From assembly GCA_001689495.1 (NCBI GenBank), contig LUJS01000037.1, positions 19,984 to 83,983 on the forward strand: a stretch of 64,000 nt of DNA, in the 5' to 3' direction. The position numbers were made by a program, and so were the translations under genes. Numbering within the stretch: the first letter of the stretch is position 1; the number at the start of each line of letters is the position of its first letter. Shown piece by piece: positions 17,617 through 27,697 of this stretch. The stretch comes from Bacteroidales bacterium M8. GTDB lineage: Bacteria > Bacteroidota > Bacteroidia > Bacteroidales > Muribaculaceae. Under the pieces are notes generated by a model. The model worked only from the letters and a program-made list of their open reading frames with translations, had not been told where the DNA came from and searched no databases.

Positions 17617-17648
17617 TTTGCCAAAATTTGATTTTTTCATTAACTTTG
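17617..17648 (+). promoter_or_regulatory. Promoter of ybeY-mnmG, predicted leaderless start
   Basis: TTTG (17617-17620), 20 bases, TAACTTTG (17641-17648). Perfect consensus. Only 5 bases separate the -7 box from the ATG at 17654, so transcription should start at or next to the start codon. Confidence 0.88.
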
Positions 17649-17653
17649 CTGAC

Positions 17654-18094
17654 ATGAACACTACTCACAGTCAAGTGCAATGGCTCGCCGACGGGGTCGG
17701 GATGCCGGCCATCGACACCGCGCGTCTCGAACGCTGGATCGACGAGGTGGCACGGCGCCACGACCGCATCACCGGTCCGCTGACATACATTTTCTGCGAC
17801 GACGCCAAGATAATCGAGGTGAACAGACAGTTTCTGTCTCACGACTATTATACAGACATCATCACCTTCGACTATACCCGCGGCCGCAGGGTGAGCGGCG
17901 ACATGTTCATCTCGCTCGACACGGTGGCGTCCAACGCCGAGGGGCTCGGGGCCGACCCTGCGCGCGAGTTGCACCGCGTCATCATACACGGCGTGCTGCA
18001 CCTGTGCGGCATCAACGACAAGGGTCCCGGCGAACGCGAGATCATGGAGGCGCACGAGAACGAGGCCCTCGGCCTGCTCGACTCCATGGACTGA
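17654..18094 (+). CDS. ybeY: Endoribonuclease / rRNA maturation factor YbeY
   Basis: A 146-residue protein starting MNTTHSQVQW. The UPF0054 metal motif reads HGVLHLCGIND: His112 and His116 are present but the usual third His of H-x3-H-x5-H is Asp122. This form, followed by KGPGEREIMEA, is the one I know from Bacteroides homologues. YbeY acts in 16S rRNA 3' end maturation and ribosome quality control. The start at 17654 is set by the promoter; the frame stays open 12 codons upstream but those overlap the -33 box. mnmG begins 37 bases after the stop. Confidence 0.92.
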   Translation: MNTTHSQVQWLADGVGMPAIDTARLERWIDEVARRHDRITGPLTYIFCDDAKIIEVNRQFLSHDYYTDIITFDYTRGRRVSGDMFISLDTVASNAEGLGADPARELHRVIIHGVLHLCGINDKGPGEREIMEAHENEALGLLDSMD

Positions 18095-18131
18095 CACACA
18101 AGACAAACATCAACGATATAGACCAAAAGAT

Positions 18132-20015
<1,884 letters not shown>

Positions 20016-20023
20016 TCGCAAAT

Positions 20024-20039
20024 TGTTCCACGTGGAACA
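20024..20039. promoter_or_regulatory. parS-like centromere site
   Basis: TGTTCCACGTGGAACA, a perfect 16-bp palindrome matching the chromosomal ParB/Spo0J consensus TGTTnCACGTGnAACA at every defined base. It lies 8 bases after the mnmG stop. parS sites typically cluster near oriC, and gidA/mnmG is an oriC-linked gene in many bacteria. ParA/ParB genes are not in this window. Confidence 0.85.
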
Positions 20040-20048
20040 CAAGTTGGA

Positions 20049-20097
20049 CTAGTTCTCCTAGTTCAACTAGACCAACTAGAAAAACTAGATCAACTAA
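20049..20097. repeat. Period-9 CTAG array 1
   Basis: CTAG occurs at 20049, 20058, 20067, 20076 and 20085, and CTAA at 20094: six units in perfect 9-base register with 5-base spacers TTCTC, TTCAA, ACCAA, AAAAA, ATCAA. Spacers are T-rich on the left and A-rich on the right, giving overall dyad symmetry. The array ends 11 bases before the apt ATG. A second array of the same design is at 52258-52329. Confidence 0.92.
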
Positions 20098-20108
20098 ATC
20101 AAAAAGAT

Positions 20109-20627
20109 ATGGAATACCTCAAATCACGCATCCGCGATGTCTATGACTTCCCCCAGAAGGGCATCGTGTTCAAGGACCTCACGACTCTGTTCAAGGATCC
20201 CCGCGGCCTGCACATCATCGGCTGGGACCTGTCGCAACTTTACCGCGACAAAGGCGTTACTAAAGTAGTCGGCATCGAGAGCCGCGGTTTCATCGGCGGC
20301 TCGATTCTGGCCTTCGAGCTCGGCGCAGGCTTCGTGCCCGTGCGCAAGCCCGGCAAGCTCCCCGCCGACACCATTCAGGCGACATACGACAAGGAGTATG
20401 GCACCGACACCATCGAGATACACCGCGACGCCATCACCCCCGACGACATCGTGGTGCTCCATGACGACGTGCTCGCCACCGGCGGAACAATGGCAGCCGC
20501 ATACAATCTGGTGAAGCAGATGAACCCTAAGAAAATCTACATCAACTTCATCATCGAGCTGTCGGCGCTCAACGGACGCGCCAACCTCCCCGCCGACGCA
20601 GAGGTCTCGTCGCTGATTACATACTGA
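20109..20627 (+). CDS. apt: Adenine phosphoribosyltransferase
   Basis: A 172-residue protein starting MEYLKSRIRDVYDFPQKGI. The PRPP-binding motif VVLHDDVLATGGTM (about residues 116-129) and the FELGAGFVPVRKPGKLP flexible-loop region are standard Apt features. It converts adenine and PRPP to AMP in purine salvage. Located between mnmG and uvrC, with a terminator-like hairpin after it. Confidence 0.96.
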   Translation: MEYLKSRIRDVYDFPQKGIVFKDLTTLFKDPRGLHIIGWDLSQLYRDKGVTKVVGIESRGFIGGSILAFELGAGFVPVRKPGKLPADTIQATYDKEYGTDTIEIHRDAITPDDIVVLHDDVLATGGTMAAAYNLVKQMNPKKIYINFIIELSALNGRANLPADAEVSSLITY

Positions 20628-20643
20628 GAAGACTGAACACTCA

Positions 20644-20690
20644 AGACCGGGGGTCATTGTTCCTGACACAGGGGACAACGCTCCCGGTCT
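20644..20690 (+). terminator. Hairpin after apt
   Basis: An 8-bp stem AGACCGGG (20644-20651) / CCCGGTCT (20683-20690) with a long loop, followed by TTCATTT. Plausible terminator or attenuator before uvrC. Confidence 0.55.
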
Positions 20691-20708
20691 TTCATTTGAC
20701 ATAGCCCC

Positions 20709-22535
20709 ATGCCCAAACACCGCAAATCAGCCGCCCTCGAGGAGAAAATCTCCATCCTGCCCGACACCCCCGGAGTCTATACGTACTACGACTCGGAGGG
20801 CACCGTCATCTATGTCGGCAAGGCCAAGAACCTGAAGCGCCGCGTCAGCTCTTACTTCAACCGCACGCACGACTCGTTGCGCACCAACCTGCTGGTGCGC
20901 GCCATCGCCGACATGACATACATCGTGGTGCCCACCGAGCAGGACGCACTCAACCTCGAGGCCTCGATGATCAAGGAGCATCAGCCGCGATACAACGTGC
21001 TGCTCAAGGACGACAAGTCATATCCGTGGATCGTGGTGACCAACGAGTACTATCCGCGCGTGTTCATGACCCGCGAGCGCATCAAGGACGGCTCGAAATA
21101 CTATGGCCCATATACCGACGCCGGGGCGGCGCGCGCCACGCTCGACCTGATACGCGAGCTATATCCCATACGCTCGTGCCGCCACGCCATCACGCCCGAA
21201 TTCATCCGCGCGGGCAAGGGGAGGCTATGCCTCGACTATCACCTGAAACGCTGCAAGGGACCCTGCAAGGGGCTCGTGACCGCCGTCGAATATGGCGCCG
21301 ACATAGAGCGCGTCAAGGCCATACTGCGCGGCGACACGTCCGAGCTGCTGGGACACCTGCGGTCCGAGATGGAACGCCTGTCGGCCGAGCTGCGGTTCGA
21401 GGAGGCACAGGAGCTGAAGATACAGTATGACCTCATATCGCGCTACAGGGCCAAGAGCGTCATCGTCTCGCAGACGGTCGAGGACGTGGACGTGTTCGGC
21501 ATCCACGAGGATGAGAGCGACGTCTACGTGAACTACATGCACGTGCGGCGCGGAGCAGTGGTGAAGAGCGTGACCCTCGAATATCGCAAGCGCCTCGACG
21601 AGTCGCGCGCCGAGATGCTGGGCTATGCCATGAACGAGATAGCCGAACAGTTTGGCGTCGAATATGACGAGGTCGTCGTGGCCGAGGTGCCCGACGTCGA
21701 GATGGAGGGGGTGCGCTTCACCATACCCCAGCGCGGCGACAAGGCCAAGCTGCTGGACGTGTCGGTGCGCAACGCCCGCCAGCACCACATAGACAAGATA
21801 AAGACCATGGAGAAGCGCGACCCCTCGGTCAAGACCGACCGCGTGCTCGAGCGCATCAAGGCCGACTTCCACCTCAGCGAGCTGCCGCGCCACATCGAGT
21901 GTTTCGACAACTCGAACATACAGGGCTCAAACCCCGTGGCGTCGTGCGTTGTGTTCCGCGACGCCCGCCCCAGCAAGAAGGACTATCGCCACTTCAACAT
22001 CCGCACGGTCGAGGGGCCCGACGACTTCGCGTCGATGAAGGAGGTGCTGACCCGCCGCTACACACGCCTCGTCAACGAGGGCAAGGGGCTGCCCCAGCTC
22101 ATCGTTGTCGACGGCGGCAAGGGGCAGCTGTCGGCCGCCGTCGAGGCCCTCGACGAGATGGGCCTGCGCGGCACCATAGCCGTGGTGGGCATAGCCAAGA
22201 GACTCGAGGAGATATACTTTCCCGGCGACTCGATTCCGCTCTATGTCGACAAGAATTCCGAGACCCTGCGCGTGGTGCAGCAGTTGCGCGACGAGGCCCA
22301 CCGTTTCGGCATCACCCACCACCGCAACCGCCGCTCCAAGGGACAGACCGTGTCGGCCCTCGACGGCATAAAAGGGATCGGCGAAAAGACACGCACGACC
22401 CTGCTGACACGCTTCAAGAGCCTGAAACGTCTGCGCGAGGCCGACCTCGACGCCATAGCCGACGCCATAGGCCCCTCGAAAGCCTCGATAGTCTACGGCG
22501 CGCTGCACTGCGACAGCGAGGACACCGGGGACTGA
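20709..22535 (+). CDS. uvrC: Excinuclease ABC subunit C
   Basis: A 608-residue protein. The N-terminal GIY-YIG nuclease has PGVYTYYD and VIYVGKAKNLKRRVSSYF (about residues 17-50). A UVR motif (about 203-238), the RNase H-like nuclease (IECFDNSNIQG near residue 395, VVDGGKGQLSAA near 463) and C-terminal helix-hairpin-helix (IKGIGEKTRTTLL near 556) follow in order. UvrC makes both incisions in nucleotide excision repair. Full length. Confidence 0.97.
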   Translation: MPKHRKSAALEEKISILPDTPGVYTYYDSEGTVIYVGKAKNLKRRVSSYFNRTHDSLRTNLLVRAIADMTYIVVPTEQDALNLEASMIKEHQPRYNVLLKDDKSYPWIVVTNEYYPRVFMTRERIKDGSKYYGPYTDAGAARATLDLIRELYPIRSCRHAITPEFIRAGKGRLCLDYHLKRCKGPCKGLVTAVEYGADIERVKAILRGDTSELLGHLRSEMERLSAELRFEEAQELKIQYDLISRYRAKSVIVSQTVEDVDVFGIHEDESDVYVNYMHVRRGAVVKSVTLEYRKRLDESRAEMLGYAMNEIAEQFGVEYDEVVVAEVPDVEMEGVRFTIPQRGDKAKLLDVSVRNARQHHIDKIKTMEKRDPSVKTDRVLERIKADFHLSELPRHIECFDNSNIQGSNPVASCVVFRDARPSKKDYRHFNIRTVEGPDDFASMKEVLTRRYTRLVNEGKGLPQLIVVDGGKGQLSAAVEALDEMGLRGTIAVVGIAKRLEEIYFPGDSIPLYVDKNSETLRVVQQLRDEAHRFGITHHRNRRSKGQTVSALDGIKGIGEKTRTTLLTRFKSLKRLREADLDAIADAIGPSKASIVYGALHCDSEDTGD

Positions 22536-22595
22536 GTCCCGATCTGTATGAATCTGACCAATAAAACGACTGATAATTAAAAAATTCACGTCATT

Positions 22596-22629
22596 ATTGC
22601 CGTAAGTCCGCGAAAATTGCATATCTTTG
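22596..22629 (+). promoter_or_regulatory. Candidate promoter for the HEPN-like gene pair
   Basis: TATCTTTG at 22622-22629 is a full -7 match. The only -33 candidate is ATTG at 22596-22599, with a slightly long 22-base gap. The gene starts at 22679. This suggests the pair is transcribed separately from uvrC. Confidence 0.55.
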
Positions 22630-22678
22630 CACCCTGACACACCATAACTAACTGCCTTTTAGAAAAATACCACCTGCA

Positions 22679-24097
22679 ATGGCTGAAAACAGATTCATCA
22701 GGCTGTGCGAATCGTATATCGGCGGCTATTACGCGGCATACAGACACACCAACAAACTGCCCGAAGGCGCCTTCGGATACTTTGTCACGCTGTTGCGCAA
22801 CCGCGGCATACAGTCGGGCCTGAGCCGCTACTACTCGATGGCCGAGAAGGCGTTCAGGAAGCCCTCCGAGGCCCGGCGCATACTGCAGCACCTCATCTGC
22901 AACTATGACTCGATACTGACGCAGAGCTCGATCTTTGCCTACGAGATGCTCTATGGCATCAGCGAGCCGCGCCGCCTGCAACAGGGCACCGCCGAGTGGA
23001 AGGCGCTGAGCGAGATGTATGGCCGCATCGTCAACGAGGCCGTCAGCGAAGGGCAGTTCCTGAAGCTCGAGGAGATACTCCCCAAGTTCTCCGACCCCGA
23101 CGGCACATACCGCTCGGCGTTCGACGCCCCCGGCATCAGGGGCAACTCGGGACTCGACTATTACTCGAATGCCGGACTCTTCAAGTTCCTTTCGGGCTAT
23201 GACGGCCGTCAGTTCATGAAGGCCAACCACCGCACCATATCCGACAACGGCCATCTGGCCGCCGTGATAATCAGCATCACGGTCTTCGCGCACTCCAAGA
23301 ACAGAGAGGCCATCCTCATGCTCGACGACATCATCAAGCAGCGCCACGCCCTGATACACGACGACGTGATGCGCCGTCCGGCATATTCGACGCTCAACGA
23401 CACCGTCAGGCTGGCCGACGGCATCAAAAGCCTCTATCCCGGCATAGACGAGGAGACGATGCTGTCGCTCTATCATATCGCTATACTGATGATGATGCCG
23501 TTCTTCATCTATGAGGGGGAGGCCATTCTGCGCGGCAAGGACACGATGAAGGTGCTTGGCGGGTCGCGCCTGTGGGTGCGGATCCAGGGCCTCTTCATGG
23601 GGCGCAAGCGCCACTACGGATACCCCGACCCGCTCGAAAACTATAGCGGCGACACCGCGGGCCGCAAGGGCGCGGGCAAGTCACGCCGCACAGACTATTC
23701 GGCATCGACCGGAGTGGGCGTCAGCCTCCGTCTCGCGCTGTTTGCGGGCGCCATACTGATCATGTTCAGGGGTTGCACCAACTGGGCGCATGAGCACGCC
23801 GCCATCAAGGCCGGCGACGACCACATCACCCTCTACATGGACAACAAGACCAAATACGACGACGCCCTGCTCTACAAAGAGCGCATGGAGACCGTCAGGA
23901 AACACCCCGAGCTGAAGAATCCCGACCGCGAGAGGCACCTGCTGCAACGTGCCCGCACCGAGGGGTGGCCCGAGCCGAGCTGGTACAAGACGCTATGGCA
24001 CATCGGCACCCCCAACCGCCTGCACACCGACTATATGACATGGCCCGGCGATTATGCCGCCACCGGGGCGCAGGGCATGCCCGACCTGAACGACTGA
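22679..24097 (+). CDS. Unknown protein with RX4H (HEPN-like) motif and membrane helix
   Basis: A 472-residue protein that I do not recognise. Residues 1-310 look helical and soluble. IIKQRHALIHDD contains Arg222-x4-His227, the spacing and flanking pattern (hydrophobic helix, R-x4-H) seen in HEPN RNase and HEPN-like domains. A hydrophobic stretch at about 264-278 may be a buried or membrane helix. A basic, low-complexity segment (about 325-342) leads into a probable transmembrane helix (about 346-364). The remaining about 105 residues are polar. It is followed 28 bases later by a second gene of similar architecture, with no known relatives by eye. HEPN assignment is inference from one motif. 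Confidence 0.75.
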   Translation: MAENRFIRLCESYIGGYYAAYRHTNKLPEGAFGYFVTLLRNRGIQSGLSRYYSMAEKAFRKPSEARRILQHLICNYDSILTQSSIFAYEMLYGISEPRRLQQGTAEWKALSEMYGRIVNEAVSEGQFLKLEEILPKFSDPDGTYRSAFDAPGIRGNSGLDYYSNAGLFKFLSGYDGRQFMKANHRTISDNGHLAAVIISITVFAHSKNREAILMLDDIIKQRHALIHDDVMRRPAYSTLNDTVRLADGIKSLYPGIDEETMLSLYHIAILMMMPFFIYEGEAILRGKDTMKVLGGSRLWVRIQGLFMGRKRHYGYPDPLENYSGDTAGRKGAGKSRRTDYSASTGVGVSLRLALFAGAILIMFRGCTNWAHEHAAIKAGDDHITLYMDNKTKYDDALLYKERMETVRKHPELKNPDRERHLLQRARTEGWPEPSWYKTLWHIGTPNRLHTDYMTWPGDYAATGAQGMPDLND

Positions 24098-24125
24098 CAC
24101 CAACCCAACGGCAACGACAAGAGAG

Positions 24126-25766
24126 ATGACGAATCCATATACACTGCTGCGCAAGATCAGCAAATTCAGCGACTGCTACAAGCTGCTTGGCGACCACAAG
24201 GACGTCAAGACGGCCACCATGCTGCGGCGCCTCGCCGCAGACCCCGCGCCGAGCGTCAGACGATTCAGCGAGGGACTCGAGAAACTGACCCGCCCCGGCT
24301 ATGACTCGATGACATATCTCAACGCCGCATACGCCGGACTCGAGGGGATGCTGAAGAGCCTTCTCAACACCATCCCGTCGCCCAACCTCACAGGCGTGCC
24401 CATGTGGGACCGTCTCGTGACCTCGAGGAAGATACCCCAGCTCGGCATAGTCAAGACCGAGCCCGACAGGAGCATCGCCGACACCTATACCTCAGACCTG
24501 ATAAAGCTGCGCGAGGACAGCATACTCGCCCAGATCACGATGGCGCAGGCGTTCATCTCGTACTACAAGAGAGCCGAGGAGAAGCTCGCCTCCGTCCCGG
24601 GCACCACCCCGTCGAGCCCCGGGGAGATATATGACAGCGCCGTGCTTGGATTCTACAGGGACAAGGCCGAATACCGCTGTCCGCCCGCGGCACAGGCCGA
24701 GCTGATCGACGGGTTCAAGAAATCAGTGGTGGGCGTCCTCACCGTCAACGCCGTCACCCGTCAGGGATTCGCGGGCATGTCGTCGTTTGCCATGATGCTC
24801 AACCTCATCTCGAGCACCCACATATCGTCCATGCGTGCCGTAGACCGCTCGGCACTCGTAGACCTCATCGACAACGTGGTCAGATACCGCAACCACGTGG
24901 CCCACGGACTCTATTTCAGGAACGAGCTCGAGGAGCAGACCGAAGACGACCGCGAGAGCGCCAGAGAGCGCGGCAGACGCCGCATAGACCATCACAACGA
25001 GGCCGTGGCCAACCTGCTCACGCTGCTCATAATCCTGCTGGGCGGCGACGAGAAGAGCAGCCCGGGATTCATCGACCTCGTGGCATACCGCTCGAAGGAC
25101 AGTCTGACCTACTATCCGCAGGTGGCGTTTTTCGGAATGATGTCGGGCTTGAAGAGACTGGCCGAGGGATCGCAGCGCCTGCTCGTGACCGCATCGTGCG
25201 TGGCGCTGGTCATCGGGGCCCTGTCGTGGAATCTGGTCTGGGGTGTCGACGTGGACAAGTTCACCACACCCGCCGAGAAGCTCGAGATAATCGACGCCAT
25301 GATAGACAACGACACCGAGCGCGTCAAGCGGCTGCGCGACAGCCACGAGGACAAGCTATATACCGACCATATCGAGAGGGCACGCAGCAGCCGCAAGGCG
25401 GCCGACACATACTGGGATGCCCGCGAGAAGGACATAGAGCCCGTGGGGAGCAAGACCGGATTCAGAATGGACGCCACCCCCGCGATATTCTATCAGCCCC
25501 ACGCCACCGTGCTCGACAGCTATTCCAAGACCCAGCTCAAGACATTCGTCAGGACCCTCGCTCAAAAAGGCAAGGGGCATCAGTTCTCCGTCGGCGTCTA
25601 TGCCGGGGCCAACAAGAGCGAGCTGAGCCGCAACCCCGAGATCGAGGCCCAGAGGCTCGAGAATCTGCTGTCATACCTGCGCGGCTTATCGGCCCCGAAC
25701 GTACGGTTCGAGGCCGCGGACACCCGCAGGTCGGGCAACGAAGTCTATCTCTTCGTGGTGTTCTGA
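24126..25766 (+). CDS. Unknown protein with RX4H (HEPN-like) motif, membrane helix and OmpA-like C-terminus
   Basis: A 546-residue protein that I do not recognise. The helical N-terminal part includes LIDNVVRYRNHVAHG, where Arg255-x4-His260 resembles the R-N-x3-H-G pattern of HEPN families. A single strong transmembrane helix spans about 352-374. The region after it is charged and helical. The last about 60 residues (FSVGVYAGANKSEL, then EAQRLENLLSYLRGL, then a beta strand) resemble the beta-alpha-beta core of OmpA/MotB peptidoglycan-binding domains, although the usual Asp/Arg pair is not obvious. It is downstream of the other RX4H gene by 28 bases and converges on dnaX. Confidence 0.75.
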   Translation: MTNPYTLLRKISKFSDCYKLLGDHKDVKTATMLRRLAADPAPSVRRFSEGLEKLTRPGYDSMTYLNAAYAGLEGMLKSLLNTIPSPNLTGVPMWDRLVTSRKIPQLGIVKTEPDRSIADTYTSDLIKLREDSILAQITMAQAFISYYKRAEEKLASVPGTTPSSPGEIYDSAVLGFYRDKAEYRCPPAAQAELIDGFKKSVVGVLTVNAVTRQGFAGMSSFAMMLNLISSTHISSMRAVDRSALVDLIDNVVRYRNHVAHGLYFRNELEEQTEDDRESARERGRRRIDHHNEAVANLLTLLIILLGGDEKSSPGFIDLVAYRSKDSLTYYPQVAFFGMMSGLKRLAEGSQRLLVTASCVALVIGALSWNLVWGVDVDKFTTPAEKLEIIDAMIDNDTERVKRLRDSHEDKLYTDHIERARSSRKAADTYWDAREKDIEPVGSKTGFRMDATPAIFYQPHATVLDSYSKTQLKTFVRTLAQKGKGHQFSVGVYAGANKSELSRNPEIEAQRLENLLSYLRGLSAPNVRFEAADTRRSGNEVYLFVVF

Positions 25767-25790
25767 AAGGAAGGAATTGAAACGGGGGCG

Positions 25791-27593
25791 TCAGCCTATC
25801 GTCAGACCGAAGTCGTCTATCATCTCGCCCAGCAGCGGGGTATTGCCAACCATGTGGTTGAGCACCTGACGCTCGTTCCATGTGTGGGGCGATGCCTCGC
25901 CCTGATTTATCTCGATGCTCAGCGTGAGCATGTCGTTGCCCAGCGTGTGGCGCAGATAAGGGAGCAGATACTGCATTGCGGCCTCCATCTCCTCGCGCTG
26001 CTTCTCGTTCTCGATCATCATTCTGTACGACGTGCCCTCGACCTGCGTGGGGAACGAGGCCCTCATCGTGTTGACGAGGATGTGGCGCGCGGGATTGGCG
26101 TCCATAAACGCCTGCCACGCGGCGTTGAGCTGGTCGCGCGTGAAGGCATTGTTTCGCACCGCCTGTGTCTGTGTCTGCTGCTGCTCGGCACCGCGGGCCT
26201 CGGTCTGCGAGGCGCCGCCACCGCTGAGCGAGAACGACTGTCCGCCCGCACGCTTTATGGTCTTGCGCGCTCCCGCCGTCTGTGCCGCCGGCGCCGGAAG
26301 GGGCGGAGGCACGGGTGCGGGAGCCGGTGCAGGGGCGGGAGCCGCCGTCGGCTGTTGGGGCTGTGACTGAGGTTGGGGTTGCGTCTGAGGCTGTGGCCGG
26401 GGTTGTGGCTGTGCCGCGGGCTGCTGCTGTTGGGCAGGTGCCGACGGCTGTGCGGCTGCTATTTTCTGTAACGGCCCCTGCGCCTCGCCGCTATTTTCTT
26501 GCGAGGGGCTTAGCAATTGGCATATCTTGGCCAGCGTGAGCTCGACGAGAAACTGCTTGTTTGACGCCGCACGCCAGTTGATGTCCGCCTCGTTGCACAG
26601 ATTCATGGCCCGGTATATGAAGTCGGGCGAGCATTTGGCCGCCCTCTGCGCCATGGACCGGCGCACCTCGTCGTCGGCCTCGAGCAGGACGATGGTCGTC
26701 GGGCTCAGCGACACCATGAGGTCCCTGAAATAGTCGCCCAGCCCCGTCAGGAAGAAGTGCGAGTCGAAGCCGCGGTCGCGGATCTCCTTGTAGATTATCC
26801 ACGCCTCGAGCGTCTTTCCGGCAAGGAAACAGTCCAGCAACCGGTCGTAATAGTTACGGTCGAGCACGTTGAGGTTGTCGATGGTCGACTGATAGGTGAT
26901 GTTGCCCCTCGACGAGGCAGCCACCTGATCGAATATCGACAGGGCGTCGCGCATGGCGCCGTCGGCCTTGCGGGCTATGACGTTGAGCGCCGCGGGCTCG
27001 GCCGTGATGCCCTCCTGCGAGGCCACGTATCCCAGATGCTCGACCATGTCGCCCACGGTGATGCGGTTGAAGTCGTATATCTGGCAGCGCGAGAGTATGG
27101 TGGGGATGATCTTCTGCTTTTCGGTCGTGGCAAGAATGAATATCACGTAGCTCGGGGGCTCCTCGAGTGTCTTGAGGAAAGCGTTGAAGGCCGCCGCCGA
27201 GAGCATGTGCACCTCGTCGACGATAAAGACCCTGTATCGGCCCGTCGAGGGGGGCGTCTGCACCTGCTCGACCAGCTGGCGGATGTCGTCGACGCCGTTG
27301 TTTGACGCGGCGTCGAGCTCGATGATGTTCATCGAGTTTCCGTCGTTGAACGCGCGGCACGAATCGCACTCGTTGCACGCCTCGCCGTCGGCCGACGGAT
27401 TCTGGCAGTTGATGGTCTTGGCGAATATTCGGGCGCACGATGTCTTGCCCACTCCGCGCGAACCGCAGAACAGATAGCTGTGGGCCAGACGCCCCGTGGC
27501 GATGGCATTCTTGAGCGTCGAGGTGAGGGCGCGCTGGCCCACCACGCTGGCGAATGTCGAGGGGCGATATTTTCTTGCAGAGACGATATACAT
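25791..27593 (-). CDS. dnaX: DNA polymerase III subunits gamma/tau
   Basis: A 600-residue protein starting MYIVSARKYRPSTF. AAA+ motifs are Walker A GSRGVGKTSCARI (about residues 44-56), the zinc module CQNPSADGEACNECDSC (about 64-84), Walker B DEVHMLS (about 126) and the SRC sensor (LSRCQIYDF). A long Pro/Gln/Ala linker (about 385-450) precedes a C-terminal domain typical of Bacteroidetes tau. It is the clamp-loader ATPase of the replisome. The promoter is 5 bases upstream of the ATG. Confidence 0.96.
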   Translation of the reverse strand: MYIVSARKYRPSTFASVVGQRALTSTLKNAIATGRLAHSYLFCGSRGVGKTSCARIFAKTINCQNPSADGEACNECDSCRAFNDGNSMNIIELDAASNNGVDDIRQLVEQVQTPPSTGRYRVFIVDEVHMLSAAAFNAFLKTLEEPPSYVIFILATTEKQKIIPTILSRCQIYDFNRITVGDMVEHLGYVASQEGITAEPAALNVIARKADGAMRDALSIFDQVAASSRGNITYQSTIDNLNVLDRNYYDRLLDCFLAGKTLEAWIIYKEIRDRGFDSHFFLTGLGDYFRDLMVSLSPTTIVLLEADDEVRRSMAQRAAKCSPDFIYRAMNLCNEADINWRAASNKQFLVELTLAKICQLLSPSQENSGEAQGPLQKIAAAQPSAPAQQQQPAAQPQPRPQPQTQPQPQSQPQQPTAAPAPAPAPAPVPPPLPAPAAQTAGARKTIKRAGGQSFSLSGGGASQTEARGAEQQQTQTQAVRNNAFTRDQLNAAWQAFMDANPARHILVNTMRASFPTQVEGTSYRMMIENEKQREEMEAAMQYLLPYLRHTLGNDMLTLSIEINQGEASPHTWNERQVLNHMVGNTPLLGEMIDDFGLTIG

Positions 27594-27598
27594 GAACG

Positions 27599-27630
27599 CA
27601 AAAATAGCTAAAATTCCTCACATTCTCAAA
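27599..27630 (-). promoter_or_regulatory. dnaX promoter, predicted leaderless start
   Basis: Minus strand: TTTG (27627-27630), 20 bases, TATTTTTG (27599-27606), a full consensus. Five bases separate the -7 box from the ATG at 27593. Confidence 0.88.
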
Positions 27631-27658
27631 AAGTTTTCGTTAATTCGGGATAATTGAC

Positions 27659-27666
27659 TAATTTTG
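27659..27666 (+). promoter_or_regulatory. -7 box of purC
   Basis: TAATTTTG, 31 bases before the purC ATG. At the -33 position the sequence is TTTTCG rather than TTTG. Confidence 0.6.
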
Positions 27667-27697
27667 CGTTATCGAAACACTCTGAATACTCACAGAT

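Noticed and set aside
20049..20097. Ordinary intrinsic terminator after mnmG
   Set aside because: The strict 9-base register of CTAG and lack of a single stable GC stem do not fit a normal terminator.
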